Shown: positions 8,853 to 20,861, counted from the first letter of the stretch. The stretch is DNA of 64,000 nt from Nostoc sp. CHAB 5834 (GCA_020829485.1 JAIVFU010000002.1:114120-178119); one strand, 5' to 3'. Numbers and translations: made by a program. The notes: generated from the letters alone by a model not told the origin.

Positions 8853-9887
8853 ATGAATTCCGACCTGATGCCGTTGCCTGAATCTTCCAATTCTTCTGCC
8901 TCTAACCAGGGCCCAACTAACATAGAGGCAGCCGCTAATGTTCACATAGCAGCCAAGTCCTCTAAAGAAGCTGAAAATCCGCCTGTTAACCCCATTGAGA
9001 CTGACTCAAATGGGAACTTAGTCAATCGACAGCAACCGATTCCGCCTCCTAGTGAGCCGATGCAATATCGAGCGATCGGGTTAGTTAGGGGTCGCTATCA
9101 TGCTAGTAACGAACAATTTACTCAAGGTACGCTGCTGACTACCGATGGTGTAGAACTCAATGCCGTCCTCCTAGGCCGGATTATGAGCTTAGTCAAGAAT
9201 CATCTAGACTTAGAAAAAGAACACTTGTGGGTAGTATATCCACGGACAAGACAAGAGAATGATACCTTGCACATCCAAATCGTCGGAGTTTGGGAGCCAG
9301 AAAATCTGGCTAAAAACTCAACAGATGAAGACGAGTCAGACTTGGAGTTGCAATTACAGATTCCCGATGATGGCTTATCCGAGAACTCTGAACTAAGTAC
9401 AATTCCCGTAATTCCCTCATCAGAAGTTGCAGATGGTGGTTTTTCTGTTCGTGGTGAGGTAGTATACCAATCTTTTGACGCTAAGAGCTTGGTAGTCAAA
9501 ATTAGGCAGGCTGCACGCAAACCAACTGAGAAACCCAAGTATTTTAAATTGAAATTGAGGGGTGTGCTGACTACCAAAGCAGTAGGAAAGTTCTGGGATT
9601 TCCAAGCCAAGCGAGAAGCTGACGTTTTAATAGTAGAAAAAGCTGAGGCGATCGCTGACTTGCCCAAAAAACGTAAACCACCATTCAAAGGTGGCCCTCG
9701 TGCTGGCGGTGGCGGTGGCGGTGGTGCTGGTGGTAGAAAACCATTCCCCCCCAAACGCAGTAGTGGCGAAACCCCACGTCCTATCAAGAAAACAGGCGCA
9801 GGCAGCGACACCTCTGTGGTGTCAAAACCTATACCCAAAACGCCCGCTCCTAAGCCCATCAAGCGACCGAAACCGACTCAAGAATAG
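8853..9887 (+). CDS. Conserved hypothetical protein with glycine-rich, basic C-terminal tail
   Basis: I prefer the ATG at 8853 because AAGGAG (8842-8847) sits five bases before it; an open GTG at 8754 would add 33 residues with no ribosome site. The 344-residue product has a disordered Ser/Pro/Asn-rich start, a folded middle (about residues 60-260) with MQYRAIGLVRGRY and GEVVYQSFDAKSLVVKIRQ, and a tail rich in Gly, Lys and Pro (a GGGGGGGAGG run, then PKPIKRPK). The basic tail suggests nucleic-acid or ribosome contact, but that is inference. The middle region has the feel of a cyanobacterial family of unknown function. It does not match any enzyme I know. Confidence 0.75.
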   Translation: MNSDLMPLPESSNSSASNQGPTNIEAAANVHIAAKSSKEAENPPVNPIETDSNGNLVNRQQPIPPPSEPMQYRAIGLVRGRYHASNEQFTQGTLLTTDGVELNAVLLGRIMSLVKNHLDLEKEHLWVVYPRTRQENDTLHIQIVGVWEPENLAKNSTDEDESDLELQLQIPDDGLSENSELSTIPVIPSSEVADGGFSVRGEVVYQSFDAKSLVVKIRQAARKPTEKPKYFKLKLRGVLTTKAVGKFWDFQAKREADVLIVEKAEAIADLPKKRKPPFKGGPRAGGGGGGGAGGRKPFPPKRSSGETPRPIKKTGAGSDTSVVSKPIPKTPAPKPIKRPKPTQE

Positions 9888-9889
9888 GG

Positions 9890-9962
9890 TATGGGGAGCA
9901 GGGGGAGCAGGGGGAGATAGGGAAGTAAATTCTCCCTCATCTCCCTCATCCCCCTCATCCCC
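9890..9962. repeat. Short tandem GGGGAGCA / CTCCCTCAT repeats
   Basis: Purine-rich GGGGGAGCA units are followed by pyrimidine-rich CTCCCTCAT and CCCCTCAT units between the convergent ends of two genes. They can pair into a long imperfect hairpin that may act as a two-way terminator. Confidence 0.55.
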
Positions 9963-11132
9963 TTAAAAATCCGTCCGCCGGTCTTGGGGTAGAAAAGATC
10001 GCTCCATCGGAATTGGGGAAACTGCTTCTGTCAGGGTAAACGTACCTGCTTCGATCCACTTTTTCAACTCTAGGGCGACTTGCCTAGAAAAAAACAAACT
10101 CGCTAAGGGGGCAGAGCGTACAGCTTTGCCCTCAATAGTGATCCGCCCAGATTTGAGTTGGGCATAACTCACTAAACCAAAGGTAGGACGAACGCGCCGG
10201 GGAATGGAAAAATCCACTATTGGGGCTACTAAGTCTTGATCTTGAACGGCACAGTGTTCAACTACTTGTTCATTTAATACAGGAAGAGGTACACCAACAC
10301 CTAACATCAATGAGGGGCCATAACTTTTGAAGTAACATCCCCGCACCCAGTGAGCATCCATTTGCTTGGCATCACCAATTAAAGCTAAAGTGGCAGAAGG
10401 CCCAATCGGTGTACGATTAGCTAAACGCTTTTGTAAAGGAAAGTGCTGAGTGCCTTCCCAAGCAACATAGCCAATACCACCGCCTAAAAAAATTCGAGTC
10501 CCTATACCAACGAGTTGTAAATCGGGATCGTTGAGTAAGGGAGAAATAGCACCGGGGTTAGAGTAAACGGCATTCCCTAAACGCGGTTGTAAAGGGCCCA
10601 GATAGGTGAAGAGGGGGCGATCGCCACCATTTACCCCAACAATAAAATTTTGATAAAGATTGCGCGGATTGAATAAATAAAACTGATTAATCGTTTCATT
10701 GGTAATTGTAGTTTCAAAAGTTGCTCTGGGATAACAATCTGTTACTTGCCCTTGCGCTTTTACGTGTATAGGTTTACCAGCGATTAAATCTTCGATTACA
10801 TCACCGCCACCACGTTCTCTGACTTCTTCCCCGTCCGTCGTCTCCACAGCAGAACTCGCACCCAAATATAAATCTACTGCCCCAAACCCAGAGTATGCTG
10901 GAACGCCATCTAACCAGCATCGGCGAATTTTTATCGGCGGGTCAGTGTGTCCGAGATTGATAATTGCACCACTTGATTCCATCGGCTCAAATGTGCCAGT
11001 GGTAATTACATCAACTTCTTTAGCAGCTTTAGTAACACCGATTTCTACAACTCGTGCTTTTAATTCTTCAGTTGTCAACACTACCGCACGTTGGCGGCTA
11101 ATTTTTTCGTTAATTTCTGCAATTGTTCGCAT
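9963..11132 (-). CDS. Homocysteine biosynthesis protein (DUF39/HcyBio family)
   Basis: The 389-residue protein matches the DUF39 family, which in archaea and some bacteria makes homocysteine by sulfur insertion into aspartate semialdehyde. Visible family blocks are MRTIAEINEKI at the start, ITTGTFEPMESSGA, KAQGQVTDCYPR with the conserved Cys133 (candidate persulfide site), and GGGIGYVAWEGTQH. An ATG 69 bases upstream (11201) is also open, but family members begin at MRTIAEIN, so 11132 is preferred. No C-terminal ferredoxin or NIL domain is present. metK lies about 730 bases upstream on the same strand and hom is in the window, so this stretch is rich in aspartate-methionine metabolism. The reaction in this organism is inferred. 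Confidence 0.85.
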   Translation of the reverse strand: MRTIAEINEKISRQRAVVLTTEELKARVVEIGVTKAAKEVDVITTGTFEPMESSGAIINLGHTDPPIKIRRCWLDGVPAYSGFGAVDLYLGASSAVETTDGEEVRERGGGDVIEDLIAGKPIHVKAQGQVTDCYPRATFETTITNETINQFYLFNPRNLYQNFIVGVNGGDRPLFTYLGPLQPRLGNAVYSNPGAISPLLNDPDLQLVGIGTRIFLGGGIGYVAWEGTQHFPLQKRLANRTPIGPSATLALIGDAKQMDAHWVRGCYFKSYGPSLMLGVGVPLPVLNEQVVEHCAVQDQDLVAPIVDFSIPRRVRPTFGLVSYAQLKSGRITIEGKAVRSAPLASLFFSRQVALELKKWIEAGTFTLTEAVSPIPMERSFLPQDRRTDF

Positions 11133-11487
11133 TTTATCAGTGCTAGTGCTTCCTGCTGTCTTCCTTTTTGAAGGATATCTTGATAAATCATTCAAAAGCA
11201 ATCAAAACACCTGCGATCACTTCTTTTTTTAAAGCTCTTACGGCAATTTGTTTAATGTTAATGTTTTCAAATTTAAATGTATCTTCAGGATTAAAACCAG
11301 CACCTCCTATCTCAAATAATATTTGAAAAGGATCGAAAATATTATCTACAAAATTAGTCCTAATTTACTCTTTGTAAACTGCCTAATCGCTATTTTTTTA
11401 TCCATTTATTATATTTTGTGATTCTTCGTTGTCTGCGATATGTCGTACTGGGGAACATCCCGTTTTAACTGACTATAACCTTTTCTT

Positions 11488-11540
11488 AGTCGTCTAAAGA
11501 CGACTTTCGCTATTAGACTCAGAATTCATTCTGAGGCGGG
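11488..11540. repeat. REP-like double hairpin repeat
   Basis: Two adjacent hairpins, AGTCGTCT/AGACGACT and CTCAGAAT/ATTCTGAG, are followed by GCGGG. This is the same architecture as the repeat at 26074-26127 (stem, CTATTAG or CTATGAG spacer, stem, GGCGGG), so both belong to one dispersed family. Confidence 0.6.
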
Positions 11541-11571
11541 CTAGATGAGAATAAAATAGCCCTGTATATAG

Positions 11572-11664
11572 TAGGACTTACGCGAAAACTCTCTCAAACT
11601 CTTATTACTTTGTGTCCTTTGCGTCCTTTGCGGTTCGTTTTTTGATAATTTTGCGTAAGTCCTG
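11572..11664. mobile_element. 93-bp MITE with TAGGACTTACGC ends and a 5-bp target duplication
   Basis: The left end TAGGACTTACGC (11572-11583) and right end GCGTAAGTCCTG (11653-11664) are inverted repeats with one terminal mismatch. TATAG occurs on both sides (11567-11571, 11665-11669). The interior contains TTTGTGTCCTTTGCGTCC and no gene. It shares its ends with the element at 54853-55030. The rest of the 11133-11850 gap shows no gene. Confidence 0.8.
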
Positions 11665-11850
11665 TATAGGTTTGCGGATGAACCGAGCCATTGCTTTAGT
11701 TGGTGCATCTTTGCTCATGGTATTAACGTAACTTGCAAGCTTCAAGGCGTTTCAAAAGACTTCCCTGCTTCCTGCTTTTCAATACTTCTCGGTTAGTGCA
11801 ATTAGTCATTGCAGATCCCCCCAATCTCTTTTAATATTCTTGTGGCTACT

Positions 11851-11895
11851 AAAAAATGAGGGCATAGGCAACTTAACAACTTGCCAATACCCTCA
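11851..11895 (-). terminator. Rho-independent terminator of metK
   Basis: On the minus strand TGAGGGTATTGGCAA pairs with TTGCCTATGCCCTCA with two mismatches, and the stem is followed directly by six T residues (plus-strand AAAAAA at 11851-11856). It lies 37 bases after the metK stop. Confidence 0.8.
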
Positions 11896-11931
11896 GATAT
11901 ATAAACTAAGTTTTTGCAGTAGCGTATAAGT

Positions 11932-13206
11932 CTAAGTTAGTACCTGAGCAACTACTGCCGAAAGTGACTCGTTTGCTGCTTGCTTCAACAATTCGGCTTT
12001 ATCGGTTTGTTCCCAAGGCAAGTCTAAATCAGCCCGCCCAAAATGACCGTAAGCCGCGACGTCCTGATAAAAACGTCCGCCTCGTTCACTTGGTAAGTTA
12101 CGTAAGTTGAAGGCATGAATAATCCCCGCCGGACGGAGTTCAAAGTGCTGGTTGATTAATTCCAGTAAGATTTCTTCATCCACTTTACCGGTGCCAAAGG
12201 TATCAACCAGAATGCTTGTTGGTCGCGCTACGCCAATAGCATAGGATAGCTGAATTTCAACTTTTTCTGCCAACCCAGCAGCGACAATATTTTTCGCCAC
12301 ATAACGAGCGGCATAGGCAGCAGAGCGGTCTACCTTCGTAGGGTCTTTGCCAGAAAAAGCGCCGCCACCATGCCGTGAATAACCACCGTAGGTGTCAACA
12401 ATTATTTTCCGTCCTGTCAGACCAGAGTCTCCCTGAGGGCCACCAACGACAAATTTGCCAGTGGGGTTAACTAAAAAACGTGTTTCTTGATTAGGCTTAA
12501 TTTCAATGTCGCCAAAAACAGGTTCAACCACTGCTAACCAGAGGTCTTGTTTGATTTTGGCTTGTACAGCCGCCTCATCCGTGATTTCTCCAATAGTGGC
12601 TGTATGCTGGGTGGAAATCAAGATAGTGTCAATACCTACTGGTCGTCCATCTTCGTAGACCACAGTTACTTGGGTTTTACCGTCAGGACGCAGGTATGAC
12701 AATTCACCTGTTTTACGGACTGCTGCCAATCGGCGAGCAATTCGGTGGGCGAGACTGATGGGTAAAGGCATCAGTTCTCGTGTTTCGTTACTGGCAAAAC
12801 CGAACATTATACCTTGATCGCCTGCACCAATTTTGTCAAATAGCTCATCACTATCTTGCTGGCGCGTTTCTTGAGCGGTGTTAACGCCTTGGGCAATATC
12901 GGGTGATTGTTCGTCTAAAGCCAGCAGAACGCTGGTGCTGTTAGCAGAAAAGCCATTATCGGCATTGGTATAGCCAATTTCAGCAATTTTCTGACGGGCG
13001 AGATTGACGAAATTCACATTGGCTTTGGTGGTTATTTCACCAGTGATTAGCACCAAACCAGTATTAACTACTACTTCAGCAGCGACACGGCTGCCGGGGT
13101 CTTGTGTCAGTAAGGCATCCAGAATAGTATCAGAAATCTGATCGCAGATTTTATCTGGATGACCTTCGGTAACTGACTCGGAGGTAAATAAATATCGACG
13201 AGACAA
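11932..13206 (-). CDS. metK: S-adenosylmethionine synthetase
   Basis: This 424-residue enzyme makes S-adenosylmethionine from methionine and ATP in the cytosol. Signature elements are EGHPDK (residues 14-19), the ATP-binding [10 protein letters not shown] (about 126-135), the P-loop-like [19 protein letters not shown] (about 278-296) and a normal C-terminus. AGGAGG lies a few bases before the ATG. A clear terminator follows, so metK is probably its own unit although prk lies upstream on the same strand. I looked for a SAM riboswitch in the 424-base upstream gap and saw none. Confidence 0.98.
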   Translation of the reverse strand: MSRRYLFTSESVTEGHPDKICDQISDTILDALLTQDPGSRVAAEVVVNTGLVLITGEITTKANVNFVNLARQKIAEIGYTNADNGFSANSTSVLLALDEQSPDIAQGVNTAQETRQQDSDELFDKIGAGDQGIMFGFASNETRELMPLPISLAHRIARRLAAVRKTGELSYLRPDGKTQVTVVYEDGRPVGIDTILISTQHTATIGEITDEAAVQAKIKQDLWLAVVEPVFGDIEIKPNQETRFLVNPTGKFVVGGPQGDSGLTGRKIIVDTYGGYSRHGGGAFSGKDPTKVDRSAAYAARYVAKNIVAAGLAEKVEIQLSYAIGVARPTSILVDTFGTGKVDEEILLELINQHFELRPAGIIHAFNLRNLPSERGGRFYQDVAAYGHFGRADLDLPWEQTDKAELLKQAANESLSAVVAQVLT

Positions 13207-13571
13207 AGGAAATTCCTCCTGACTTGAGTTTTTTGGCTGACTAAATGTAGTATTTAGTTCAACTACCTAATTTAACGTAAGTTAGATAAACCTCTTCCTA
13301 AGTTGAACTAAAGTTCAAGCCTGCCCCTCTCTAACTTGGAGAGACACAGTTTTGCGTAGTAAAACCTCTTAGAGGTCTTTTGATTCGGCTCGTTAGGCAA
13401 ACACCACATAAGCCGTCGAACTCACATTAATTTATGAAATCATAACAATATTTATACTTCAGTAGTTAGTATCTTCTTGATATCGATAAAAACTACTAGC
13501 TATAAGGTAAGTATCTGTAAAGAAGATAAATTTATGCTAATTATTTTTTGGCTCAAATGTATTTAATAACA
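13207..13571. other. Gene-free spacer upstream of metK
   Basis: Only small palindromes are visible, for example TTGAAC/GTTCAA at 13303-13318, related to the TTGAACTTTAGTTCAA stem of the repeat near 26110, and AAACCTCTTAGAGGTCTTTT near 13362. No gene and no recognised riboswitch is seen; the metK promoter should lie here. Confidence 0.5.
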
Positions 13572-13603
13572 CAAAAAGAAGGGGGACACTCAGAAGCGCC
13601 CCC
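13572..13603 (-). terminator. Rho-independent terminator of prk
   Basis: On the minus strand GGGGGCGCT pairs with AGTGTCCCCC with one bulged base, followed by TTCTTTTTGTG. It begins about 28 bases after the prk stop. Confidence 0.75.
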
Positions 13604-13630
13604 ACAAACTTTGACACAAACACTGCCGCT

Positions 13631-14635
13631 TTAAACTTGAACTGCTAACTTTGCTTCCGTGGCTGTTAAGCGCTCATAGGCAGCACGCATTTTCAAACCG
13701 GTCAGCACTTGGAAGAAACCAGTACCATTATTGGAACCTGGGTATTCGCGGTGCTGGAGTAACAAGTGAGTCAATTCACCCTGATATTTAGTGGATGTAT
13801 TGCTAAGATGGGTTTCGATATAAATTACTTCTTCCAAGTTGTCAAATTGACCATCGACCTCTAGTACTGAGACATAGCGGCCGTAGTACACATCTGAACC
13901 GTAGTAGAGTTGCATACCAGGATAAGAACAGGTCAGCTTGCGTCCACAAGGAGTCCAATTAATTGTTGACCCTTCATCAAATAGGTAGGTTGGATCAAAG
14001 CCTTCCTTACCTTCGCGCTGGAGCATACGTACCCGCAGGACTCTGCGCTCCGTGTCGTTTTTGATCAAGTTCGTGGGTAATACTTGCAGAACCACATCAG
14101 CAAATTCTCTTTGTGGTTCGATAAATTTATCAAAGTCAGGTTTGCGGGAATTGATTTGCGCTAAGACATCTTCGTAGCGATGGCCACGTTCAGCCATATC
14201 TCGCTGGATTTTCCAGGCAATTTTGACTTCATCGCTAATGTCAAAATATACACTAAAGTCGATTAGCGATCGCACCCGCTCATCATATAAAGGATGCAGC
14301 CCTTCAACAACTATAATATGATTCGGCTCTACCCGCTCTGGCGGGTCAATTAAGCCAGTTTCGTGGTTATAAATCGGCTTATCAATCCCTTGACCACTTT
14401 TGAGCGCTTTAATTTGCTCATACATCAGGTCAAAATTGTTTGCTCTGGGGTCTAATGCCGTTATCCCAGTTTCTTTACGTTGTTTGCGATCTAGGGAATG
14501 ATAGTCATCCAAGCAGATGACTGTCATTAAATCTTCACCAAACAAATCTATCAAACGACGCAAAAACGTAGATTTCCCGCACCCAGAGTCTCCGGCTACT
14601 CCAATCAGTACCACGCGTTCCGGCTTATTTGTCAT
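13631..14635 (-). CDS. prk: Phosphoribulokinase
   Basis: The 334-residue Calvin-cycle enzyme phosphorylates ribulose 5-phosphate to ribulose 1,5-bisphosphate. The P-loop GDSGCGKST is at residues 15-23. The redox-regulated pair Cys19 (in the P-loop) and Cys41 (in TVICLDDYHS) is present, as is the C-terminal pair in WTPCGRKLTC that binds the GAPDH/CP12 regulatory complex in cyanobacteria. The spacing is the cyanobacterial one, with the short gap between Cys19 and Cys41 rather than the plant spacing. Length is typical. It is monocistronic with its own terminator. Confidence 0.98.
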   Translation of the reverse strand: MTNKPERVVLIGVAGDSGCGKSTFLRRLIDLFGEDLMTVICLDDYHSLDRKQRKETGITALDPRANNFDLMYEQIKALKSGQGIDKPIYNHETGLIDPPERVEPNHIIVVEGLHPLYDERVRSLIDFSVYFDISDEVKIAWKIQRDMAERGHRYEDVLAQINSRKPDFDKFIEPQREFADVVLQVLPTNLIKNDTERRVLRVRMLQREGKEGFDPTYLFDEGSTINWTPCGRKLTCSYPGMQLYYGSDVYYGRYVSVLEVDGQFDNLEEVIYIETHLSNTSTKYQGELTHLLLQHREYPGSNNGTGFFQVLTGLKMRAAYERLTATEAKLAVQV

Positions 14636-16836
<2,201 letters not shown>

Positions 16837-16839
16837 ATT

Positions 16840-16890
16840 TAGTCATTAGTCATTGGTCATTAGTCATTAGCAAAGGACAAAGGACAAATG
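16840..16890. repeat. TAGTCAT heptamer repeats
   Basis: Units TAGTCAT, TGGTCAT, TAGTCAT and AAGGACA follow petH in register. This is the short heptanucleotide tandem repeat type known from heterocystous cyanobacteria; similar runs occur at 19845-19860 and 62243-62275. Confidence 0.6.
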
Positions 16891-16969
16891 ACGAAGGAAG
16901 CAGGATAATTAGTAGGTAGGGCAAACGCTCTACCTACAATTGTTATTGGTGAAATTGGGTGCAAAAATT

Positions 16970-18256
16970 GTGGGTGTGAAACTAGGAATACTCGGATTAG
17001 GCACCGTGGGAACGGGAACAGTGCAGTTATTGCAAGATAGGGTTGGGCGTCACCCATTGTTGCAAGAAATAGAAATCTATCGGGTGGGAGTGCGATCGCT
17101 CGATAAACCCCGTGCAGTAGAATTGTCTACGGAAGTCTTGACTACAGATTTAGAATCAATTGTCAACGATCCGGCGGTAGATATAGTTGTCGAGGTGATG
17201 GGCGGATTAGAGCCAGCGCGATCGCTCATTCTCAAAGCTTTGAGTAATGGTAAGCATGTAGTCACCGCTAATAAAGCAGCGATCGCTCGCTTTGGGGCGG
17301 AAATTTTCACAACGGCTAATAAAGCTGGCGTATACGTCATGTTAGAAGCTGCCGTGGGTGGTGGTATTCCCGTGATTCAACCCTTAAAGCAGTCTTTAAG
17401 TGTTAACCGTATTCACGCTGTAACAGGCATCGTTAACGGTACAACTAACTACATCCTGACGCGGATGCAGACAGAAGGCAGCAACTTCAACGATGTCTTA
17501 GCTGATGCCCAGCGCTTAGGTTATGCTGAGGCTGACCCCACAGCCGATGTCGATGGCTTAGACGCAGGCGATAAAATTGCTATCCTGGCATCATTAGGCT
17601 TTGGTGGACGCATCAACTTACAAGATGTTTATACTGAGGGCATTCGGCAAGTAAGCAAAACAGATATTGCCTACGCCGAGAAATTGGGATTTGTGATTAA
17701 ATTGTTAGCGATCGCTAAACGTGATACTCCCTCATCTCCTCTCTCTGTGAGAGTTCATCCCACATTAGTACCGCAAGCCCACCCTTTGGCTAGCATAAAC
17801 GGTGTTTACAATGCCATTCTTGTGGAAGGAGAACCAATTGGGCAAGTAATGTTTTTTGGCCCCGGTGCTGGTGCTGGTGCAACCGCCAGTGCTGTGACAT
17901 CAGATATTTTAAATCTAGTTGCTGTCCTGAAAACCAATACAGCAGTTGCGAATCCCTTATTAACTTGTGGACATCAGGAATACTGTCAAATTGCACCGAT
18001 GGCAGAATTGATAACTCGGTTTTACGCCCGTTTCCTCACGAACGATCAACCGGGAGTTATCGGTAAATTAGGGACTTGCTTTGGTAACTATGGCGTTAGC
18101 TTAGAGTCAATTGTCCAAACTGGCTTTCAAGGGGAACTCGCAGAGATTGTGGTTGTTACCCATGATGTGCCAGAAGGTAATTTTAGGCAAGCTTTGGCAG
18201 AAATTCAAAATTTGTCAGCGATTGAAAGCATTCCCAGCTTACTGCGTGTACTTTGA
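16970..18256 (+). CDS. hom: Homoserine dehydrogenase
   Basis: The enzyme reduces aspartate semialdehyde to homoserine with NAD(P)H, feeding threonine and methionine synthesis. Domains in order are the Rossmann fold (GILGLGTVGTGTV near the start), the catalytic homoserine domain (GIVNGTTNYILTRM, then GYAEADPTADVDGLDA) and a C-terminal ACT domain (DQPGVIGKLGTCFGNYGVSLESIVQ) that senses amino acids. I chose the GTG at 16970 (MGVKLGILG) because homologues begin so; TTG at 16940 and GTG at 16949 are also in frame. No clear ribosome site decides between them. The product is 428 residues and intact. Confidence 0.95.
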   Translation: MGVKLGILGLGTVGTGTVQLLQDRVGRHPLLQEIEIYRVGVRSLDKPRAVELSTEVLTTDLESIVNDPAVDIVVEVMGGLEPARSLILKALSNGKHVVTANKAAIARFGAEIFTTANKAGVYVMLEAAVGGGIPVIQPLKQSLSVNRIHAVTGIVNGTTNYILTRMQTEGSNFNDVLADAQRLGYAEADPTADVDGLDAGDKIAILASLGFGGRINLQDVYTEGIRQVSKTDIAYAEKLGFVIKLLAIAKRDTPSSPLSVRVHPTLVPQAHPLASINGVYNAILVEGEPIGQVMFFGPGAGAGATASAVTSDILNLVAVLKTNTAVANPLLTCGHQEYCQIAPMAELITRFYARFLTNDQPGVIGKLGTCFGNYGVSLESIVQTGFQGELAEIVVVTHDVPEGNFRQALAEIQNLSAIESIPSLLRVL

Positions 18257-18332
18257 GATTAATGTTTTAGCGAGCGATAGGTATTGAACCAGAATTTTAA
18301 GTATTTAGCTTAAAGTTGCCATCGCTCTGATG

Positions 18333-19847
18333 TTACCGGAGGCGATCGCTATTAATTTGATATCCTAAATCTACCGCAATGCGATGGGCACAAGCAAACC
18401 CAGAAAAAGCTACTGCATTCAACCCTTGACCTGGAAAGGTACTATCCCCTACACAATAAAGTCCTGGAATAGCTGTGCGATTAAAGGGCATATTCAATAA
18501 CCCCCACAACTTGCGCTGGGGAATTGGCCCCTAAGTGCCATCCTGACGACCCAAAAAGCGGCGATGGGTACGGGGTGTTCCCACTTCTAGATAATCCAAT
18601 CCAGCATCTAAGCCTGGAAAAATCTTTTCTAGGCGATCAATAATTCGCCAAGCCGCCTCTTCTTTCTTTGCTTCGTACTCACTTGGAGAAAGTTCTTGCC
18701 AATCATCTATCCAGTGAGGCGTAAATGCGTGAATGATGTGATATCCACTTGGTGCTAAATCTGGATCAAGCAATGTGGGAATCGAAACGAAAACTGTGCC
18801 TTCTGGTGCTGTCATCTTTTCCCAATCTTCCAGCAAAATATGGTGGCACTCTGTCCCCGCAGGTAAAACTGACTCCTTTACCCCGATGTGCAAACTCAAG
18901 AAGCTGGGAGATTTTTGATAATTTTGTTGCCATTTTTTCTCATTATCTGGCATTTCTTCTACTGGTAATAATTGTTCAAATGTATCCCAGCGTGTGGCGT
19001 TAGAAACTATGCGTTTACCCCGATATACTTTACCATTAGCCAGTTGCACACCTACTGCTTTTCCCTGTTCTGTGAGAATTTTCGTGACTCTAGCTTGATA
19101 CTGAATCTTACCTCCAGCCTTCTCTAGACCTTCCACCAGTTTTTGGGCAATTTGTCCCACCCCGCCTTTAGGATAGTTAACTCCGCCATAATGCCTGTCA
19201 GAAAAGACCATCCCAGCATTGATCATTGGTGTCATGTCAGCATTTACAACCGACCAGCAATAACACTCCATATCGATAAATTTCAATAATTGCGGGTCTT
19301 TAATGTAGCGTCTTGCAAAATCCCCCGCATTTTGGGGTAGATACTTAGCTAAACCGAGACACGCCAAAGGATGTTGGAAAAATACCCGCAGTAAATACCG
19401 AGGTTCTTCCAAGGACAGCAAATCCATGCTGTTGAGACACTTGAAGACTTTTTGGCATTCGTCATAAAAGCGACGAATCCCCTGGTCTTCGTGGGGAAAA
19501 TGAGCAATAAGATTTTGCAAAAATTTTTCATAAACCCGGTCAACCTTCAGGTCTAAACCTTGGGGTAAATGATAGTGAATCTGCACCGGATCTGCGATCG
19601 CTTCTTGGCTAACATTCACAGCTGACAAGGCGCGGGTGAGTAAATTAGTAGTGCCGTTCTGTCCCAGCCCAAAAATCATTGATGCGCCAACATCGAACCG
19701 ATAGCCTTGGCGCTCAAAATAACCAGCGCTACCTCCTGGAATCAAATAACGTTCCAGTACCAGTACTTTCGCTCCCTTCGCTGCTAACTGGGTCGCTGTT
19801 ACTAATCCGCCAATCCCAGACCCAATCACGATCGCATCATTTGTCAT
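18333..19847 (-). pseudogene. crtH: Carotenoid cis-trans isomerase CrtH with an in-frame amber codon
   Basis: The protein is a CrtI-like flavoprotein: the N-terminal dinucleotide fold AIVIGSGIGGLVTATQLA with ERYLIPGGSAGYFER is the CRTISO form. The frame stops after codon 438 (RRFLGRQDGT) at a TAG (18531-18533). The same frame then continues without another stop for 65 codons to TAA at 18333, encoding [19 protein letters not shown] and [22 protein letters not shown], the conserved FAD-binding end. The amber stands where the family has Tyr in DGTYGPIP, so one TAT/TAC to TAG change explains it. Repaired length is 504 codons, normal for CrtH. It isomerises poly-cis lycopene precursors in the dark; light can partly replace it, which might relax selection. 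Confidence 0.9.
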
Positions 19848-20210
19848 TTGTCATTTGTCCTTTGTACTGAGCGTACCCCTGCGGGGAAGCAAGCTACGCG
19901 TAGCGTCTCGTAGAGAAGTATTTGTCCTTTGTCTAGAGTCAATCAATATTTAATTTAACTAATGACCAATGACTAATCAAAAAAAAGAGGGACGAGCCTG
20001 CTACTGCTGGCTAATCCCGTCTGCCGATCCTTAAAAGAGAGGAGAACACTTTATAAGAATATAGCCTTAATTAAGAATTAATGTCAACTACTAATGAAAA
20101 TATTTATCAATAAAATTAGCAGCGTTAATTATCATCTGTCAGCCGGATACAGGAAAGAGTATTATGGTGTTTTCAGTTCTTATACAATAAAAAAGCCCTT
20201 ATTTCTGGCT
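19848..20210. other. Spacer between crtH and upp with short repeats
   Basis: It begins with TCATTTGTCATTTGTCC units and then a dispersed Nostoc-type repeat, GGGGAAGCAAGCTACGCGTAGCG with TCTCGTAGAGAAG (about 19885-19917). The remainder is AT-rich with no gene. The upp frame stays open upstream to 20094, but the family start is 20211. Confidence 0.5.
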
Positions 20211-20861
20211 ATGACGCTACAATTGCGCGTTTATGTTCCACCCCATCCCCTGATAAAACACTGGCTGGCAGTTGCCCGTGATGCAGGCACACCTTCAGTA
20301 TTATTTCGCAGTGCTATGACTGAGTTGGGAAGATGGCTGACTTATGAAGCTGCGCGAGACTGGTTGCCAACCCAAGAAACCACGGTGCAGAGTCCCTTGG
20401 ATATCTGTTCAGCAACCGTGATTGATCCGCAGATACCAGTAGCAGTAGTACCGATTCTGCGGGCTGGACTAGGATTACTTGAGGGAGCGCAGACTTTACT
20501 GCCTTTAGCATCGATTTACCATCTTGGTTTGGCGCGAGACGAAGAGACACTGGAACCTCATTGTTATCTAAACAAGTTACCAGAAAAATTTGACCCCCAA
20601 ACACGAGTGTTAATTACCGATCCAATGTTGGCAACAGGAGGGTCGATGATGGCGGCAATGGCAGAATTGACACAACGGGGTGCTGATCCAACCTTAACCC
20701 GGATTGTTTGCGTAGTAGCGGCTGCACCAGCTTTGCAAAAACTGAGTGCAGCTTATCCAGGTTTAATAATTTACACGGCGACTATTGACGAAAAACTTAA
20801 CACTAAGGGGTATATTGTACCGGGATTGGGAGATGCAGGCGATCGCATCTTTGGGACTTAA
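20211..20861 (+). CDS. upp: Uracil phosphoribosyltransferase
   Basis: The 216-residue enzyme salvages uracil, joining it to PRPP to give UMP. The PRPP-binding loop VLITDPMLATGGSM and the C-terminal uracil-binding YIVPGLGDAGDRIFGT are both present, and the start MTLQLRVYVPPHPLIKHWL is the cyanobacterial one. The open frame extends 39 codons upstream, but that part lacks family similarity, so ATG 20211 is chosen. The next gene follows on the same strand after 72 bases and may be cotranscribed. Confidence 0.96.
   Translation: MTLQLRVYVPPHPLIKHWLAVARDAGTPSVLFRSAMTELGRWLTYEAARDWLPTQETTVQSPLDICSATVIDPQIPVAVVPILRAGLGLLEGAQTLLPLASIYHLGLARDEETLEPHCYLNKLPEKFDPQTRVLITDPMLATGGSMMAAMAELTQRGADPTLTRIVCVVAAAPALQKLSAAYPGLIIYTATIDEKLNTKGYIVPGLGDAGDRIFGT

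Noticed and set aside
9200..9862. Long open frame antisense to the Gly-rich protein gene
   Set aside because: Its Pro/Gly/Ala-rich translation mirrors the Gly/Lys-rich codons on the other strand, and there is no start signal. It is a shadow frame.
13207..13571. SAM riboswitch upstream of metK
   Set aside because: No conserved SAM-I, SAM-II or SAM-IV core could be recognised on the minus strand, only small palindromes.
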